A stretch of 7,836 nucleotides of DNA from Candidatus Desantisiibacteriota bacterium (lineage in GTDB: Bacteria > UBA9089 > CG2-30-40-21): assembly GCA_016208205.1 (NCBI GenBank), contig JACQYP010000045.1, positions 1 through 7,836 on the forward strand, read 5' to 3'. Below, piece by piece: positions 6,006-7,836 of this stretch. The notes under the pieces were generated by a model that ran no database searches, was not told the DNA's origin, and saw only the letters and a program-made list of their open reading frames with translations. Every line of letters begins with the position of its first letter. The stretch's first letter is position 1. Both the position numbers and the translations under genes were made by a program.

Positions 6006-6942
6006 CCCTGGCTGAGGTCTGGATGATGGATGGCATCTGATGGGTTTTACCTTCCCGAATCAGGTTGCGGATAGCTGATGAGGCAACCATGACCTCTGCG
6101 GCACAAACCCTTCCATGTCCATCTATGGTTGGGATAAGTGTTTGTGAAACAACCCCTTGCAAGGCATCGGACAACTGAGTTCTTATCTGAGACTGTTGAT
6201 GTGGCGGGAATACATCCACAATACGGTCGATTGTTTGAGGGGCAGAATTGGTGTGAAGGGTAGCAAAAACAACATGCCCTGTTTCAGCAGCAGTCAAAGC
6301 CATGGAAATGGTCTCAAGGTCACGCATTTCCCCTACTAAGATTACATCCGGATCCTCTCTTAAGGCACTGCGAAGGGCAGCAGTAAATGATTTGGTGTGA
6401 AAACCAACCTCTCTTTGATTGACTAAGCAATTCTTTGCCTGATGCACAAATTCAATAGGGTCCTCAATGGTAATAATATGTTGATACCTCTCTGTATTGA
6501 TAATATCAAGCATTGAGGCAAGGGTAGTACTCTTGCCGGAGCCTGTGGGACCGGTAACCAGTACCAGACCCCTTTCTATATGACTGAGTTTTTCTACAAT
6601 TGGAGGCATGCCAAGATCAGCGAGTGATTTAATATGGTCAGGAATAAGCCTGAATGATGCCCCTTCCCCACGGCGTTGGTAAAAGGCATTTACCCTGAAT
6701 CGTCCCACATTAGACAGCTCAATAGAAAAGTCAAGTTCCTTATTTTCCTCAAACCTTGCCCTGTTTTCATCGCTGAGAATATCATAAAGCATGGTATGCA
6801 TATCCTCTTTGCTCAAGGCTTCATGGTCTACCTTTACCAATGTACCATGGATTCGTAGTGTTGGAGATATACCTGCAGAGAGGTGAAGGTCTGAGGCATT
6901 TTTTTCTTTGGTCATAAGGAGCAATTCTGATACATCCATCAT
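5884..6942 (-). CDS. pilT: Type IV pilus retraction ATPase PilT, C-terminus frameshifted
   Basis: PilT is the hexameric cytoplasmic ATPase that powers depolymerisation of type IV pili, giving twitching motility. The body is intact: N-terminal PAS-like domain (about 1-110), Walker A GPTGSGKST (131-139), Asp box TIEDPIEF (158-165), Walker B ILVGEMRD (201-208), His box TLHTN (228-232) and the AIRNLIREGKTHQ segment (290-302) typical of PilT. After TLR (residue 323) an exact 34-bp tandem duplication shifts the frame, giving 29 unrelated residues and a stop at 5884-5886 instead of the normal final helices. The start ATG overlaps the upstream gene stop (ATGA, 6939-6942), with a strong GGGGGTGA ribosome binding site just upstream, so the two are co-translated. 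A second ATG follows directly. Either a real mutation or an assembly error explains the shift. Confidence 0.93.
   Translation of the reverse strand: MMDVSELLLMTKEKNASDLHLSAGISPTLRIHGTLVKVDHEALSKEDMHTMLYDILSDENRARFEENKELDFSIELSNVGRFRVNAFYQRRGEGASFRLIPDHIKSLADLGMPPIVEKLSHIERGLVLVTGPTGSGKSTTLASMLDIINTERYQHIITIEDPIEFVHQAKNCLVNQREVGFHTKSFTAALRSALREDPDVILVGEMRDLETISMALTAAETGHVVFATLHTNSAPQTIDRIVDVFPPHQQSQIRTQLSDALQGVVSQTLIPTIDGHGRVCAAEVMVASSAIRNLIREGKTHQMPSIIQTSARDGMQSMDQTLRGWDAEHGPNPAKLSHATQDILRGCLQICY
5941..6008. repeat. Perfect 34-bp tandem duplication within pilT
   Basis: Bases 5941-5974 and 5975-6008 are identical over 34 positions and begin CGCAGGGTTTGGTCCATGCT. Exactly two copies are present and the flanks show no further match. 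Since 34 is not a multiple of three, the extra copy shifts the reading frame. One copy encodes GMQSMDQTLR, a conserved PilT phrase; the other reads GWDAEHGPNPA in the shifted frame. Confidence 0.97.
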
Positions 6943-7836
6943 ATGATCACCCCCTTGGTCAGCATCTCTTCAATTGTGGACTGACCATCCTCAATCTTTT
7001 TCAATGCTTCACTTCTCAGGTCAACAAACCCGCTTTTTTTAGCCAGATTTTTTACCCGGTCAATATCCCCTTGCCTGATAATCTCCCGCCACTCCTCATT
7101 AACAAAAAATACCTCAAATATCGGGGAATACCCATCATGTCCGGTATAATTACATTCTTCACACCCTTCACCCTTGCACTTCCAGCACAATGCCCGCGGC
7201 ATTCGTTGAGCAATAATCGCAAGTAAGCTTGAAGCAACAACGATACCGCCTGCTACCTCAAACAAATGGTAAAGCACATCAAAACAGGTAGGGAATTCTT
7301 GCTGCAGAACAATCAACTTACCTCGCAGGCAATTCCTCAAAGAAAAGGCAATCGTTGCCTCATCTGCCTCGCCAAGCATGACCACATCCGGCTCTTGTTT
7401 CAGGGCAACCTTTAAGGTAGACAATACATCCTTTGTTTTTAGCTGGACAAATTTGGGTTCCTGATACGGCGAGATGCGGGTCTCAATGGTAGATACCTTT
7501 CTCTTGTTTGCATTCACCTCTTTAAGCAAGGAATAGATGGTTGTTGTTTTTCCGCTCTTGCCTGGTCCGGTAACAATTATTACCCCTGTTGACCTTTGCA
7601 TCGTATCTTTTAGTCTTGAGGCAATATGGGGTTCAAACCCAATGGTATCAATAGAAGGAACCTGAACATCTATGGGAAATAGCTGTATAAAAATGGATTC
7701 ACCAAAGGCAGTAGGCATTGTGGTTACAGTCAGCCCTACATTTCTGTCCCCAATCTTGGTCACTAATTCGTTTTCCTGAGCAATCCCTTCTTTTAAGATA
7801 TCAAGCCCGCCAATCATCTTTGCCTTAAATACTATC
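6939..7836 (-). CDS. PilB/GspE-family secretion ATPase, 5' end outside the window, with degenerate active-site boxes
   Basis: The frame is open to the window edge; the first visible residues IVFKAKMIGGLDILKE match the segment of PilB/GspE proteins upstream of their ATPase core, so the true start lies beyond 7836 and the ATG at 7815-7817 is internal. Numbering from that Met, one sees TTMPTAFGE (32-40), Walker A GPGKSGKT (84-91), Walker B-like DVVMLGE (144-150), VASSLLAIIAQR (194-205) and a zinc tetracysteine CWKC...CEEC (211-222). PilB-type proteins power pilus assembly. Here the Asp box reads IETRIS instead of IEDPIE, GEIRD is GEADE, and the His box TLHTN is VLQQE. These losses suggest a catalytically weak or regulatory paralogue. 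It ends four bases into pilT, so both form an operon. Assignment to PilB rather than another GspE relative is uncertain. Confidence 0.9.
   Translation of the reverse strand, partial: IVFKAKMIGGLDILKEGIAQENELVTKIGDRNVGLTVTTMPTAFGESIFIQLFPIDVQVPSIDTIGFEPHIASRLKDTMQRSTGVIIVTGPGKSGKTTTIYSLLKEVNANKRKVSTIETRISPYQEPKFVQLKTKDVLSTLKVALKQEPDVVMLGEADEATIAFSLRNCLRGKLIVLQQEFPTCFDVLYHLFEVAGGIVVASSLLAIIAQRMPRALCWKCKGEGCEECNYTGHDGYSPIFEVFFVNEEWREIIRQGDIDRVKNLAKKSGFVDLRSEALKKIEDGQSTIEEMLTKGVII

Overview
The window looks like a chromosomal piece from an AT-leaning bacterium with type IV pili. It carries four recognisable protein-coding genes: typA/bipA, proA, pilT and a 5'-truncated pilB/gspE-type ATPase. It also carries two tRNA genes, tRNA-Phe(GAA) and tRNA-Thr(CGT). 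The gene types are bacterial, but nothing fixes the phylum. The large load of palindromic intergenic repeats and the mix of encoded and non-encoded tRNA CCA ends would fit an uncultivated environmental lineage; this is inference only.

Layout: 1-505 is non-coding or remnant DNA with a possible promoter and a 124-bp element with 19-bp terminal inverted repeats, ending 30 bp before typA. TypA (506-2254, +) is a translational GTPase of normal architecture with a slightly short C-terminus. From 2255 to 4141 no convincing protein gene exists. The stretch holds tRNA-Phe with a near-consensus promoter, tRNA-Thr, and many repeat pieces: nested inverted repeats at 2345-2766 and 2402-2608, a perfect 30-bp inverted repeat enclosing 2936-3657, a 308-bp structured element inside that, and several short palindromic repeats. 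A 12-base core (GTAACTACTCAG or its complement) occurs five times between 441 and 4085.

proA (4142-5389, +) encodes gamma-glutamyl phosphate reductase of proline synthesis. It stands without proB in view and is followed by a terminator-like hairpin near 5583-5603. The remaining DNA is on the minus strand and converges on proA: a pilB/gspE-like ATPase (from beyond the window edge down to 6939) overlaps pilT by four bases (ATGA).

The two strongest oddities are in the pilus genes. pilT contains an exact 34-bp tandem duplication (5941-6008) that throws the last quarter of the duplicated region's downstream sequence out of frame. Removing one copy restores a normal 384-residue PilT. The PilB-like partner keeps its Walker A, Walker B glutamate and four zinc-binding cysteines but has lost the Asp-box and His-box residues, so it may be a non-hydrolysing paralogue. 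The intergenic repeat cluster around the two tRNA genes is the most unexplained structure.
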